A stretch of DNA of 64,000 nucleotides from an uncultured SAR116 cluster alpha proteobacterium (GCA_902532475.1 CACAIE010000004.1:1-64000), one strand, 5' to 3'. Counted from the first letter of the stretch, positions 21,701-32,213 are shown. Notes: generated by a model not told the origin, from the sequence alone. Program-made: numbers and translations.

Positions 21701-22201
21701 AATGCTACCACGAACCGAATATTCAGTATCTTCTCTTACAGTATTAGCTCTCATGTAACCATTACTTTCGAAAAATAAAATTAATTGTTGTTGAGATATA
21801 TTTTTCCCAATTTCTATTTTTAATGATGAGTCAATTACAAAAGATTTAGGCGGAACTTTTTGAATAACAGAGCTAATTGTTGTCAAGATTATTGTTTTAG
21901 AACTTTCTAAATTAATTAAATTAAAGAGCGTATTAACTCTCTTACCTATTAACTTCTGATTTGGAGAGTTTCTGTCAAATGGCAAACAATCCCAAGCAGG
22001 AAATTCAAGAATATTTAAATCATTATTTATAATTTTAAGACTATTAGAAAACCTAGAAAGACGAATATCATCTCTTAAAATAATTAATATTTTATCAAAA
22101 TATTTAATAACTTCATTTACAACGAAGCAGTCTACTCCATCATAAGAGTTGTATATAATATTTTTTTTTTGAAAATTTAAATTTCTAGAATATAAATCCA
22201 T
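18770..22201 (-). CDS. mfd: Transcription-repair coupling factor
   Basis: 1143 aa; CarD-like RID region (GDFLVHVEHGIGRYEGL), helicase motifs GDVGYGKTEVALR, DEEQHFG, QMRGRVGR. Confidence 0.96.
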   Translation of the reverse strand: MDLYSRNLNFQKKNIIYNSYDGVDCFVVNEVIKYFDKILIILRDDIRLSRFSNSLKIINNDLNILEFPAWDCLPFDRNSPNQKLIGKRVNTLFNLINLESSKTIILTTISSVIQKVPPKSFVIDSSLKIEIGKNISQQQLILFFESNGYMRANTVREDTEYSVRGSIVDVYPPGDEFPIRIDFFGNEIETIRTFDPLNQLSLNNVKAVEFYPGNELILNEKSINLFRRRFRENFSNLNFDDYSYQKISEKKIFNGMEHLLPLFHDELASIFDYIDDCSIVLDKDFQLTLESKLEDIQDFHNSRKENKNSKSIRYNLLPINQLYFNFDDLNSFFKTRKIIELNSDSSPLEFNNNYFNIKAKPGINFSSSRVKGENPIKELMNLLKVHSKILITCNSKSSLKRIVKLINDSDENELRLPIVSNPLNSEFNFSCMVYPLEKGFKLNDKLFVTEEDLFGVKFRRPPPKSKKADEFLRDITSLSTGDFLVHVEHGIGRYEGLETLQSSDVERDCLKLIYSGGDKLYLPAENIELVSRYGSGSDANLDKLGSSNWQARKANAKKRIKEIADQLIKIAAIRKTSKVKPLDFADDEYGRFCSRFPYSPTEDQLIAIQDVENDLKSGKLMDRLICGDVGYGKTEVALRASFMASMSGFQVALIAPTTLLVKQHFENFKERFKGFPIKVNELSRFIKPKQGKIVKDEIQSGETQIIIGTHSLLSKKIKFNNLTLLIIDEEQHFGVSQKEYLKSLRGTIHVLTLTATPIPRTLQMSLTGVRSMSLITTPPVDRLSVRTFVSTWDGVTIKDAFKREIHRGGVTFCVVPRIKDLPRLYDMIKSLIPEIKIATAHGKMKAEDIDESMISFSEGKVNVLLSTNIIESGLDIPSANTLIIYGSEKFGLSQLYQMRGRVGRGRVRAYAYLTTAENKLISSDARKRLEVMQTLDNLGAGFSLASYDMDIRGAGNLLGEEQSGHIKEVGIELYQSLLKSAVEIETIGSAQDDIEWSPQIQIGITSKIPETYINDISVRLSIYRRIAYLKTDEEIEDFKFELNDRFGLIPKEVASLLEIIKIKQLCKISNINKVDVGNNGITLCFFQNKFSNPEKLIEFISLNPTKINIKPDQSIVIFKDLSNKENRVESVKEELKTIGRLVH

Positions 22202-22464
22202 TAGTAATTTCTTAACATTATTATAAACTTATTATACATTTTATCTTTAATATTTGGAGGTGCTTGATTTTTAGTAACCCAGTTCCAGATAATTAAATCG
22301 CCTAATTCTAAAAACTTTTCATATGATCTAAGTTCCTCAAGATTCAAAAATTCCAATTGTTCAATAGCAAATTTTCTTAAAATACTATTACTCTCTTTTA
22401 AACCTGAGTATATAGATCTGTATTTAAGTTTTTTTATTAAATTTTGTTTGTTTTCAATTTTCAT
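22201..22464 (-). CDS. sdhE: Succinate dehydrogenase assembly factor 2 (SdhE/DUF339)
   Basis: RSIYSGLKESNSILRKFA (usually R(S)xRRGxxExDxxL), position beside mfd/recG. Confidence 0.8.
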   Translation of the reverse strand: MKIENKQNLIKKLKYRSIYSGLKESNSILRKFAIEQLEFLNLEELRSYEKFLELGDLIIWNWVTKNQAPPNIKDKMYNKFIIMLRNY

Positions 22465-22517
22465 TAATTAAATGTATTTGAAGTTATATAATTAAAGTTT
22501 AATATGATTGTAAAATT

Positions 22518-24605
22518 ATGAAAATTACTAGACCAAGTATTTTGTTTCCACTATTTTCTAATCTCACCTCTCTTCCAGGCATTGGTCCAAAGATAGCAGA
22601 AAAACTATCAAAAAAAATTGGAAATAATATAATTGATCTTTTATTTCACCTTCCACATTCTGTCATTCAAAGACTAGATACTTTAGAATTAAATAATTGT
22701 CCATCGCATTCAATTATAACAAAAAGAATTAAAATAAATAAGCATTTACCTGGTTATTATAACACCACAAAACCATATAAAATATTAGGTGTTTGTGAGA
22801 ATATAGAGATCGAAATTATTTTTTTTAATTTTAGAAATGATTATTTAAAGTCAAAGTTCCCGATTTCTTCTGAGGTTATTGTTAGTGGCATAATAAATTG
22901 GTATAATGGAAAACCTCAAATCACACACCCCGATTATATTGTTAAACCAGAAGATATAAATGAAATACCCAAATTTGAAACAGTATATCCCTTAACTAAT
23001 GGCTTAAGTAATAAAATTTTACGAAAGTCAATTCATTACGCTTTAGATAAAATACCCTATTCTCTTCCTGAATGGCTTCCATCAAATATTGTGAAAAAAA
23101 ATAAATGGCTGTCATTTAAAGAATCACTAAAATATATCCACTCTCCTAAAAGTATGTACGAGTTAAATCTAAGTGAAACATGTAAAGAAAGACTAAGTTT
23201 TGATGAACTGCTAGCCAATCAAATTGGGCTATCTCTTTACAAAAAGAATAGAAAAATTAAAAATTTAACTGCAGTAAATCAAAATGGAAAGTTGTTTAAA
23301 GAAATTATAAAAAATTTAAATTTTGATTTAACTAACTCCCAAAATCAATGCCTGAAAGAAATTAATTTTGACTTAAATAATAATACTCAGATGATGCGAA
23401 TGCTTCAGGGTGATGTAGGAAGTGGGAAAACCTTGGTAGCAGTTTCAGCAATATTAAATATAATTGAAAGAAAAAAACAAGCAGCTTTAATGGTTCCAAC
23501 GGATTTACTGTCAGTTCAGCATTATAAATATATAAAAAAAATTTTGCATAAAATAAACATCAAAATTGGTCTACTGACCGGAAAAATAAAACAAACTGAA
23601 AAATTAAAGATCTTAAAAGATATAAAAATTGGAAAACTAGATCTTGTGATTGGAACACATTCACTAATTTCTAATGATGTTTACTTTAAAAATTTAGGTA
23701 TTGTAGTCATAGATGAACAGCATAAATTTGGTGTGGAACAGAGAAATAAAATTATTTTAAAAGGAAATAATGTACATTTATTACTTATGACAGCAACCCC
23801 AATTCCCAGAAGTCTTTCAATGACAATGTATGGTGATCTTGATATTAGCATTATCAATGAGGCACCTAAAAATCGAAAACCTGTCATTACTAAAGCATTA
23901 CCTATTAATAGATATAATGAAATTATTGAAGCGATAGATAGAGCATTAAAAAAAGGAGAGAAAGTATATTGGATTTGTCCCTTGCTAGAGTTATCAGAAA
24001 AATTAGATGTAGTGGCTTTAAAAAATAGATACAAAAAATTGAATACAATCTTTAATAAATATAATCCAGTACTAGCTCATGGTAAAATGCTAAAAGCCGA
24101 AAGAGAAAACTCTATTAACGATTTTCTTTCAAGTAAATCAAAAATTTTAGTAGCATCAACAGTTATTGAAGTTGGCATCGATATACCTGACGCAACTATT
24201 ATTATTATTGAGAATGCTGAAAGATTTGGTCTAGCTCAACTTCATCAACTTAGAGGAAGGGTTGGCAGAAGTGCTCTTCAGTCTTATTGTATATTAATGT
24301 ACGATAAGAATATAAACGATTTAGGAAAATTTAGATTAGAAACACTAAAAAACAGTAATGACGGATTTTATGTTGCTGAAAAGGATTTAGAATTAAGGGG
24401 ACCTGGAGAGGTTTTAGGCACAAGGCAGTCAGGAGAAGAAAAATTTAGATTGTCTTCATTAAAAGATATAAGACTATTGTATAAAGCAAAAAAATCTGCT
24501 GATGAAATTGTTTCGAATAAGCCATCCATCAAAGAAAAAAATCTTAATATATTGCTAAGTATTTTTAATAAAGATGAGTATATAAAACTAATAAATAAAG
24601 TATAA
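22518..24605 (+). CDS. recG: ATP-dependent DNA helicase RecG
   Basis: LPGIGPKIAEKL, GDVGSGKTLVA, DEQHKFGVEQR, MTATPIPRSL, QLRGRVGRS. Confidence 0.95.
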   Translation: MKITRPSILFPLFSNLTSLPGIGPKIAEKLSKKIGNNIIDLLFHLPHSVIQRLDTLELNNCPSHSIITKRIKINKHLPGYYNTTKPYKILGVCENIEIEIIFFNFRNDYLKSKFPISSEVIVSGIINWYNGKPQITHPDYIVKPEDINEIPKFETVYPLTNGLSNKILRKSIHYALDKIPYSLPEWLPSNIVKKNKWLSFKESLKYIHSPKSMYELNLSETCKERLSFDELLANQIGLSLYKKNRKIKNLTAVNQNGKLFKEIIKNLNFDLTNSQNQCLKEINFDLNNNTQMMRMLQGDVGSGKTLVAVSAILNIIERKKQAALMVPTDLLSVQHYKYIKKILHKINIKIGLLTGKIKQTEKLKILKDIKIGKLDLVIGTHSLISNDVYFKNLGIVVIDEQHKFGVEQRNKIILKGNNVHLLLMTATPIPRSLSMTMYGDLDISIINEAPKNRKPVITKALPINRYNEIIEAIDRALKKGEKVYWICPLLELSEKLDVVALKNRYKKLNTIFNKYNPVLAHGKMLKAERENSINDFLSSKSKILVASTVIEVGIDIPDATIIIIENAERFGLAQLHQLRGRVGRSALQSYCILMYDKNINDLGKFRLETLKNSNDGFYVAEKDLELRGPGEVLGTRQSGEEKFRLSSLKDIRLLYKAKKSADEIVSNKPSIKEKNLNILLSIFNKDEYIKLINKV

Positions 24606-25226
24606 CTATTTATTTTTAGGTATTACCATCCCACCAGAGACAACTAATTTTAAAGCATCCTCAACGGACATTTTTAGATAAATTAAATCTTTTTCAGGAA
24701 AGAATAAAAGAAAACCACTAGTTGGGTTCGGAGTAGTAGGCATAAAGACATTAATCATTTTTTCACTAACATATTTACCCACTTCACCTTTGGTTGAACC
24801 AGTTACAAAACCTATAGCCCATATATCTTTTCTCGGATACTGAACAAGAACAGCTTGTCGAAAAGCATCTGATTGTGCAGCCATAACTGTTTCAAGAATT
24901 TGCTTAATTGCACTATAAACAGACCTAACTACTGGCATCCTGTTTAATATGTTTTCCCAAATTCGGATTAAGGTTCTTCCAAATAAGCCAGTAGCAAGAC
25001 TTCCTACTAACGTAGTAAAAGTAAAAACTATTATTAAACCTAATCCAGGAATAGAGAAAGGTAAATAATTTGAAGGTCTATAATAAATAGGAACAATAGG
25101 TACAACTAAATTATCTACAAAAGTAATAAAAGCCCAAGCCACATAAACAGTGAGGATGATAGGTGTAAGAACCAATATTCCTGTTATAAACCAAGATCTT
25201 ATCTTAAACATTATTAGACCTTTCAA
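24606..25226 (-). CDS. DUF502 family membrane protein
   Basis: RSWFITGILVLTPIILT, IPGLGLI, MPTTPNPTSGFLLFFP. Confidence 0.9.
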   Translation of the reverse strand: MKGLIMFKIRSWFITGILVLTPIILTVYVAWAFITFVDNLVVPIVPIYYRPSNYLPFSIPGLGLIIVFTFTTLVGSLATGLFGRTLIRIWENILNRMPVVRSVYSAIKQILETVMAAQSDAFRQAVLVQYPRKDIWAIGFVTGSTKGEVGKYVSEKMINVFMPTTPNPTSGFLLFFPEKDLIYLKMSVEDALKLVVSGGMVIPKNK

Positions 25227-25286
25227 ATAATAAAAAATTAAATTACAAACATAGCTTATAACAGTTTAAAATCATATAAGTAAGTC

Positions 25287-26150
25287 ATGAATTCATATTT
25301 ACAACAAAAAATCAAATTTATAGATGATCAAAAATTAAATGATTTAAATAAACTTATCAAAATCATGGAGTTATTGAGAGATCCTGAAGATGGATGCGCA
25401 TGGGACTTAAAACAAACATTTTCTTCTATTGCACCTTTTACAATTGAAGAAGCTTATGAAGTTTCGCAAGCAATTCAAGATGAAAATTTTGATGAGTTAA
25501 AAGAAGAACTAGGCGATTTGTTATTGCAGGTAATATTTCATTCTCAGTTGGCAAATGAAAAAAATTACTTTGATTTTAATGATGTCGTAAATTCTATAAA
25601 AAATAAACTGATTAGAAGACACCCTCATATTTTTAATAAAACTTCAGAAATCAAAACTGAAGAGGAAGTAAAGCGACAATGGAATAAAATAAAAAATATA
25701 GAAAAAAGGAATAAGAAAAATAACTTAATTAAAAATCAAATTAATGAAGTAACAAAAAATTTACCATCAATAATAAAAGCTCAAAAACTTCAGGAAACTG
25801 CAAGTAACGATGGTTTTGACTTCAAAAACGTAGAACAATGCATTCAAAAATTACTTGAAGAACTAGACGAATTTAATGAAGCACAAATTTTAAACAATAA
25901 CGAAAGACTCCTAGATGAAAGTGGGGATTTGATATTTTCAGTAATAAACATATTAAGAAAATCTGGAATCAATTCAGAAGAAGCATTAAATCATGCAAAT
26001 AGAAAATTTATTAAAAGGTATAATAAATCTGAAGAATTAGCAAAAAAAGATAGTATTGATTTTTTAAACGCTCCCATAAAGATAAAAAATAATTATTGGT
26101 TAAAAAGTAAAAAGTTTTTTAATAAAACTAGACCTTCTTCAAAAGAGTAA
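25287..26150 (+). CDS. mazG: Nucleoside triphosphate pyrophosphohydrolase
   Basis: LRDPEDGCAWDLKQTFSSIAPFTIEEAYEV, EELGDLLLQVIFHSQ, HIF. Confidence 0.95.
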   Translation: MNSYLQQKIKFIDDQKLNDLNKLIKIMELLRDPEDGCAWDLKQTFSSIAPFTIEEAYEVSQAIQDENFDELKEELGDLLLQVIFHSQLANEKNYFDFNDVVNSIKNKLIRRHPHIFNKTSEIKTEEEVKRQWNKIKNIEKRNKKNNLIKNQINEVTKNLPSIIKAQKLQETASNDGFDFKNVEQCIQKLLEELDEFNEAQILNNNERLLDESGDLIFSVINILRKSGINSEEALNHANRKFIKRYNKSEELAKKDSIDFLNAPIKIKNNYWLKSKKFFNKTRPSSKE

Positions 26151-26997
26151 TAAGACTTGAAGTATCCATTCGACCTCCATTATTTTCCTGTATTTGAGAA
26201 TAAAATTGGTCAATTATAGATGTTATAGGCAGCCTAGCTTTATTTTTCCTTGCTTCATCTAAGCAAATTTTAAGATCTTTTCTCATCCAATCTACAGCAA
26301 ACCCAAAATTAAATTTATTTTCTAACATTGTCTCACCTCTATTAACCATTTGCCAGCTTCCCGCAGCTCCACCTTGAATAACATCTAAAACTTTTTTCAT
26401 ATCTAAGTTGGAATTCACTCCAAAATTAATCCCTTCAGAAAGACCTTGAACTAAACCTGCAATACAAATTTGATTAACCATTTTTGCTAGTTGCCCACTT
26501 CCTGCACTCCCTATAAGGGAAATATTTTTTCCATATGCTTGCATTATTTTAGTTGTTTTCTTAAAAATATTTCTATCTCCTCCACACATAATTGAAAGTG
26601 CTCCATTTTCTGCTCCTGCTTGCCCTCCTGAAACTGGAGCATCTATAAAATCAGCTCCTTTATTCTTAGCTAAATTATATAAATTTTTAGCCAAATCAGC
26701 ACTTGCTGTAGTGTGATCTATCAATATATTCCCTTTATTTAACCCTGCAAGAATACCATTATCTCCATTAATAACTGATAATACATCTTCATCATTACCA
26801 ACACATAAAAAAATAAAGTCTGAGTTAATTGCAGCCTCTTTGGGAGAGTGGGATAAGTTTCCATTAAATTCTTTTATCCATTTTTTAGATTTTTCAATTG
26901 TCCTATTATAAACAGTGACTTGATGGCCAGCTTTTGATAAATGGCCTGCCATTGGGTACCCCATCACTCCTAATCCCATAAAACTTACTTTTTCCAT
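26128..26997 (-). CDS. NAD(P)-dependent beta-hydroxyacid dehydrogenase (GarR/3-hydroxyisobutyrate dehydrogenase family)
   Basis: GLGVMGYPMAGHL, DAPVSGGQAGAENGALSIMCGG, GSGQLAKMVNQ. Confidence 0.92.
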   Translation of the reverse strand: MEKVSFMGLGVMGYPMAGHLSKAGHQVTVYNRTIEKSKKWIKEFNGNLSHSPKEAAINSDFIFLCVGNDEDVLSVINGDNGILAGLNKGNILIDHTTASADLAKNLYNLAKNKGADFIDAPVSGGQAGAENGALSIMCGGDRNIFKKTTKIMQAYGKNISLIGSAGSGQLAKMVNQICIAGLVQGLSEGINFGVNSNLDMKKVLDVIQGGAAGSWQMVNRGETMLENKFNFGFAVDWMRKDLKICLDEARKNKARLPITSIIDQFYSQIQENNGGRMDTSSLITLLKKV

Positions 26998-27016
26998 TTT
27001 TACAAACCTATAAATG

Positions 27017-27844
27017 TTAGAAAATTTCTTTTTTTAATTTATTATAAACTAAATCAGAAGATACACACAATAATTGTCCTTTGAAATCAAATTTCAAATT
27101 ATTTTCTTTGGGGCGCAAATGCACTTTGCATCCAGAGGATTTAGCTAAAATATAAACAGGAGAATGATCCCATGGCGTTATGTGAGTATGATACAAATAA
27201 TCAATTTTCCCACATACAAGGCAAACAATCTCATACCCTGCACAATGTAAATTCTTAGCTGATAGATACCCAAATTTATCAATTTTTGGTTGATAATCTC
27301 TAAACAAACTATCAATTATAGTTACCGATCCTTTTAGAACATCAAATTTTATCATCTTTTTATCTCGATATACTCTGACTTTATTATTATCATTCAGGAA
27401 AATAACTGATTTCATTGATTCAGAAAAAACAAAAATTTTGTAACTTGGAAAATATAGCCAACAAGTAATTGGCATTTTGTCTCTGCAAAGAGATACCATT
27501 ATGCAGAATTGATCTAAACTATTAACATAATTAAAAGTGCCATCTATTGGATCACAAGTCCAAGTCAATTCACTGTATGGATTAAACATTTTATTGTTAT
27601 CCAGATAAAACCCTTCTTCACCTATAAAATTTGATCCATTAATTAATTTTAAAAGTTTAGACTTCAAAAAAGCTTCGGTCTTTTGGTCGGCTTCCGTAAC
27701 ATAATCATCGTACCTAAATTTAGATGAGATTTGACTACCTTTTAACTTTCCATAAAGAGGCATTATAATTTCGTTAGAAGCTTGTTCAAAGATTTTCTTT
27801 ATATAATTTGTATCTATTTTTTTATTTACAGATGTTTTATTCAT
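27017..27844 (-). CDS. Inositol monophosphatase family protein
   Basis: IGEEGFYLD, DPIDGTFNYVN, TPWDHSPVYILAKSSG. Confidence 0.9.
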   Translation of the reverse strand: MNKTSVNKKIDTNYIKKIFEQASNEIIMPLYGKLKGSQISSKFRYDDYVTEADQKTEAFLKSKLLKLINGSNFIGEEGFYLDNNKMFNPYSELTWTCDPIDGTFNYVNSLDQFCIMVSLCRDKMPITCWLYFPSYKIFVFSESMKSVIFLNDNNKVRVYRDKKMIKFDVLKGSVTIIDSLFRDYQPKIDKFGYLSAKNLHCAGYEIVCLVCGKIDYLYHTHITPWDHSPVYILAKSSGCKVHLRPKENNLKFDFKGQLLCVSSDLVYNKLKKEIF

Positions 27845-29128
27845 TTAATTTTCAATAACTATAGTTGGGTATTTAGACTTTAGTTTGTTATAATTTATTT
27901 TTGATATTTTAATAAAAAATTTATACTGACCAAGTTTGTTCAACTCTTTATTGATAATTTGACTATTTTCATGAAGCCAATTAATTAAAGAACCCAAATT
28001 ATTATTTATTATTAAGTTTATATTAAGGTGATTTTTGCTAAGTTTTTTATTAATTGCACTATAAATTTTATCAAAACCTATACCAAACTTAGCTGAAATA
28101 AATATTGAATTTTTCGGCAGTTTAATATTCAATTCATCTAATTTGATTTCATCTACTTTATTAAAAATTTCAATAACTTTACCCTCAATATTCTTATTTA
28201 ATTTATTAAGAACAGCATAAACATTCTTTGAATCATCTTCAAAAAAAGGCGAAGTAAGGTCTCTAACGTGAAAAATTAAATCAGAAGAAGTGATTTCTTC
28301 AAGTGTGGATTTAAATGAATCTATTAGTTCAGTTGGTAAATCAGAAATGAAACCAACTGTATCAGAAACTATAATTTTATCTTGAGTATAATTTTTAAAT
28401 ATTCTCCTTGTTGGATCTAATGTAGAAAATAGCATATTTTTTGAAATTACACTCTCACCTAATAGTTTATTAAATAATGTTGATTTTCCTGCATTAGTAT
28501 ATCCAATTATTGAAATTATGACTATCTGATTATCAGTTCTGTTTTTTTGCTGAAGTCGCCTTGTGATCTCAACTTTTTTTAAAAGTGATTTAATTTTCTT
28601 TATTCTCTGGTTCAATAGTCTTTTGTCTATTTCTAACTGAGTTTCACCTGGACCTCCTAAAAATCCATACCCCCCTCTTTGTCTTTCCAAATGTGTCCAA
28701 GTCCTAACTAATCTACTTTTCTGATATAACAAATGGGCTAGTTCTACTTGTAATTTTCCTTCATGAGATTTAGCTCTTTCTCCAAAAATTTCTAAAATTA
28801 ATTGCGTTCTATCTATAACCTTTAATTTATAAAATTTTTCTAAATTTCTTTGTTGAATAGGTGTAATTGAATTATTAAAAATTATTAATTCAAGGTCTTT
28901 TTCTTCAATTATAATTTTTATCTTAGAAAGCAATCCTTTAGATAAAAGGTGACCAGATGAAGGATTTCTTAATCTTAAAAACTTAGAAACAGCTACATTT
29001 AGATTTAATGATTTTACTAAATTGCAAGCTTCTTGCAATTTATACTGAATAATATCTAAATTATTATTATCTAATCCAACATGTAATACCAAACAATTTA
29101 AAGATTTAATTTTATTCAGTTTTTTCAA
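27845..29128 (-). CDS. hflX: GTPase HflX
   Basis: [37 protein letters not shown], downstream of hfq. Confidence 0.95.
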   Translation of the reverse strand: MKKLNKIKSLNCLVLHVGLDNNNLDIIQYKLQEACNLVKSLNLNVAVSKFLRLRNPSSGHLLSKGLLSKIKIIIEEKDLELIIFNNSITPIQQRNLEKFYKLKVIDRTQLILEIFGERAKSHEGKLQVELAHLLYQKSRLVRTWTHLERQRGGYGFLGGPGETQLEIDKRLLNQRIKKIKSLLKKVEITRRLQQKNRTDNQIVIISIIGYTNAGKSTLFNKLLGESVISKNMLFSTLDPTRRIFKNYTQDKIIVSDTVGFISDLPTELIDSFKSTLEEITSSDLIFHVRDLTSPFFEDDSKNVYAVLNKLNKNIEGKVIEIFNKVDEIKLDELNIKLPKNSIFISAKFGIGFDKIYSAINKKLSKNHLNINLIINNNLGSLINWLHENSQIINKELNKLGQYKFFIKISKINYNKLKSKYPTIVIEN

Positions 29129-29351
29129 TCCCCAAGGAGACTGGAACAGAAGGCATAATTGTAGATACCGAGTGTTTATAAACTAATTGAATATGAGTAT
29201 CTCTTTTTAAAAGAATTGAGAAATTATCAAACCAAGTAATAATGCCTTGTAGTTTAACTCCATTAACTAAAAATAATGTTACAGAAACTTTTTCTTTTCT
29301 AATTTGATTTAAAAATACTTCCTGTAAATTTTCATTTTTAATTGAACTCAT
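29112..29351 (-). CDS. hfq: RNA chaperone Hfq
   Basis: [40 protein letters not shown] and [10 protein letters not shown]; start assigned to the internal Met (ORF opens at 29363). Confidence 0.95.
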   Translation of the reverse strand: MSSIKNENLQEVFLNQIRKEKVSVTLFLVNGVKLQGIITWFDNFSILLKRDTHIQLVYKHSVSTIMPSVPVSLGIEKTE

Positions 29352-29415
29352 AAGATAACACACCTATATGAACTATATAATATAAAACCTTAAAGGCAAA
29401 TATTTAAATACAAAA

Positions 29416-30795
29416 TTACATTAAATCCATTCTAATTGATAAAATGGACTCTAGTTTTTTTATTGCATCTTTTTTGACAAAGACAATCAATGTATCATCC
29501 ACGTCAATTACAGTTTCTCCAACTGGAATAACTAATTGCTTGCCTTTATACACAGCTCCTATGCAGATTGATTTTGGTAATTTTAAACTTTTAAGAGGTT
29601 TCCCAACAATTTTAGAAGATTCTAAAGCACGAGCTTCAATGACCTCACCCTTTTCTTCAATAATTGAATGTATTGATTTAATGCTTCCGCTTCTAATTTT
29701 TGATAAAATAGAAGAAACAGTAATTTGAGCAGGGCTTATAACTGAATTTACACCTAAAGTATTAATCAAAGGTATATAACTCGGTTTATTTATTAGTGTG
29801 ACTGCTCTAACAGCGCCACTTCTTCTTGCAAGAAGTGCCGAAAGAATATTTACCTCGTCATTATTAGTTAAAGAAACAAATGTTTCTGCATTTAAAATAC
29901 CAGATTCAGTTAAAATTTCAGGATCAAGCGCGTCTCCATTTATAACAGAAACATTAGGGAAAATCTCCGCTAAAAAATTTGCTTGATCTCGATTATTTTC
30001 TATGATTGAAATTTTAATATCTTGCATCTTATCTTGAAGTATTTCAACAGTCTTTTTCCCAATCTCACCACCCCCAGCAATAATAATAGAATTTGCAGTT
30101 TTTTCTTCATGACCAAATGCATCCATACTTCTTTTGATTTGATTGACATCACAAACAAAATATACCCTGTCCAAAGGTTCCATTTTATGGGTTCCGTCTC
30201 TAGGAATTATTATTTCACCTGATCGAATAATAGCAATGATATTCATTTTTAAATCAGGGAAAAGATCTTTTAAATGTCTAGTAGAAACATCAAGCAATGG
30301 GCAATTTTCATGACATAAAACACCTATCAATTGTAAATTACCAGCAGCTAAATTAGCAACATCAAATGCTCCTGGTATTTGCAATCTTTTTGAAACTGCA
30401 ATTGAAACCTCATGTTCCGGAGAAATCTTATAATCAATAGGTAAGTTTTCTGAATTATAAATTTCTTCAATTCTTGGATCTAAATATGACTGGGATCTAA
30501 TTCTTGCAATTTTTAGTGGCGTAGAAAACATTGAATGTGCTATTTGACAAACAATCATATTAACCTCATCAGATTGAGTTACAGCAATAACCATATCAGC
30601 TTCTTCAACTCCTGCTTTTTGAAGCACCTCTGGATAAGAAGCTAATCCTTCTACGCCACTAACATCACTATGATCCAAAACTCTTCTAAGTCTTTCTTGA
30701 TTTTGATCAATAATTGTTACATCATTATCCTCTTCTGCTAAATGAGAAGCTATACTCTCTCCAACTTGACCTGCACCACAAATAATTATTTTCAT
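29416..30795 (-). CDS. trkA: Trk system potassium uptake protein TrkA
   Basis: MKIIICGAGQVGESIASHLA, duplicated TrkA-N/TrkA-C architecture. Confidence 0.95.
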   Translation of the reverse strand: MKIIICGAGQVGESIASHLAEEDNDVTIIDQNQERLRRVLDHSDVSGVEGLASYPEVLQKAGVEEADMVIAVTQSDEVNMIVCQIAHSMFSTPLKIARIRSQSYLDPRIEEIYNSENLPIDYKISPEHEVSIAVSKRLQIPGAFDVANLAAGNLQLIGVLCHENCPLLDVSTRHLKDLFPDLKMNIIAIIRSGEIIIPRDGTHKMEPLDRVYFVCDVNQIKRSMDAFGHEEKTANSIIIAGGGEIGKKTVEILQDKMQDIKISIIENNRDQANFLAEIFPNVSVINGDALDPEILTESGILNAETFVSLTNNDEVNILSALLARRSGAVRAVTLINKPSYIPLINTLGVNSVISPAQITVSSILSKIRSGSIKSIHSIIEEKGEVIEARALESSKIVGKPLKSLKLPKSICIGAVYKGKQLVIPVGETVIDVDDTLIVFVKKDAIKKLESILSIRMDLM

Positions 30796-30813
30796 AATTT
30801 TCCAACAATATAA

Positions 30814-32181
30814 CTAGTGTCTATTACTTTCTATATCTAAAGTTTTTATTTTTCTATGCAATGCAGACCTTTCCATCTTAACAAAAGAAGAAGTTCGAGA
30901 AATGTTGCCTCCAAACCTCTCAATTTGTGCCTGCAAATATTCTTTTTCAAATTTTTCTCTAGCTTCTTTTAAGTTAAATGATAAAAATTCACTCAAAGAA
31001 TCTAGTTTCTTTTCTTTAGAGATAAAATTAATTTCTGGGGGTAGCATGTTAGAAGTTATTATACCATCATTATTATTTGGTGTCATAATTAATAGCCAGT
31101 CAACTACATTTCTAAGTTCGTTTAAATTTCCAGGCCAATCATAAAGTTGCAACGAAGCAATAGCATCATCGCTTAAAATTCTTTCAGGTTTGTTTAAGAT
31201 TGCTGAAGCAGAGGACATATAATACTTCACTAAATCTGGAATGTCCTGTGAATGATTTTTCAAATCTGGCATCTCTATAGGCACAACTCCTAGTCTATAA
31301 TATAAATCCTCCCTTAAGAGGCCCTGCTCAATTTGAAGTTTTATTTTTTTTGAAGATGATGAAATAACCCTTACATCAACACTAATTTCATAACTTCCAC
31401 CAATTCTTTTAAACCTTTGTTGCTGAACCGAATGAATGATCTTTCCTTGCATATCTAATGATAAATCACAAATTTCATCAAGATATAAAGTTCCTCTATT
31501 TGCTTTTTCAAACAGTCCAATTCTTTTTTTCCCATTGTTAGTTTTTTTCTCTTGGCCAAATAGTTCTTCTTCAGTTAGAATAGAGCAATTAGCGTGAATA
31601 AAGCTTGAATTTCTTCTTGGAGATTCCTGGTGAATAGTTCTAGCACATGCTTCCTTACCTGATCCAGATGATCCAGTAATTAATACTCTACTATTAGTTT
31701 GGGAAACCTTTCCTATGGTTTGTCTGATTGAATTTATTAAAGATGATTTTCCAACTATCATATCAGTTCTTCTTATCCGCCTCTTTAATTGTTCATTTTC
31801 TTTTTTTAGACCTGAAGTTTCTAATGCTCTTTTAATCATAAAAGTTAATTTTTCAGATTTAAAGGGCTTCTCTATAAAATCATAAGCACCTGCTTTAATA
31901 GAATTCACAGCAATTTCAACTGTTCCGTGACCAGAAATCATTACTACTGGAATTTCTGGATAACTATCTTTGACCCAATTCAATAAAGAGAGCCCATCCA
32001 TTGTACTATCTCTCATCCAAATATCTAAAATTGCCAATGATGGTAACTCCATATTCATTTTTGCTTGAGCTTCTTGTGCGTTTGACACACAAATAGTTTC
32101 ATAACCTTCATCACTCAGAACTGCTGATATCATGTCTCGTATATCAGGTTCATCATCAACTATGAGTATGTTTTCTTTCAT
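30814..32181 (-). CDS. ntrX: Response regulator NtrX
   Basis: Receiver domain (LAILDIWMRDSTMDGL), AAA+ Walker A GSSGSGKEACA, Walker B LYLDEICDL, Fis-type HTH. Confidence 0.93.
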   Translation of the reverse strand: MKENILIVDDEPDIRDMISAVLSDEGYETICVSNAQEAQAKMNMELPSLAILDIWMRDSTMDGLSLLNWVKDSYPEIPVVMISGHGTVEIAVNSIKAGAYDFIEKPFKSEKLTFMIKRALETSGLKKENEQLKRRIRRTDMIVGKSSLINSIRQTIGKVSQTNSRVLITGSSGSGKEACARTIHQESPRRNSSFIHANCSILTEEELFGQEKKTNNGKKRIGLFEKANRGTLYLDEICDLSLDMQGKIIHSVQQQRFKRIGGSYEISVDVRVISSSSKKIKLQIEQGLLREDLYYRLGVVPIEMPDLKNHSQDIPDLVKYYMSSASAILNKPERILSDDAIASLQLYDWPGNLNELRNVVDWLLIMTPNNNDGIITSNMLPPEINFISKEKKLDSLSEFLSFNLKEAREKFEKEYLQAQIERFGGNISRTSSFVKMERSALHRKIKTLDIESNRH

Positions 32182-32213
32182 TGCAAATAACCTTAAATCT
32201 AAACAATCAAAAT

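Noticed and set aside
23681-24034. 117-aa minus-strand ORF
   Set aside because: Antisense to the conserved helicase domain of recG
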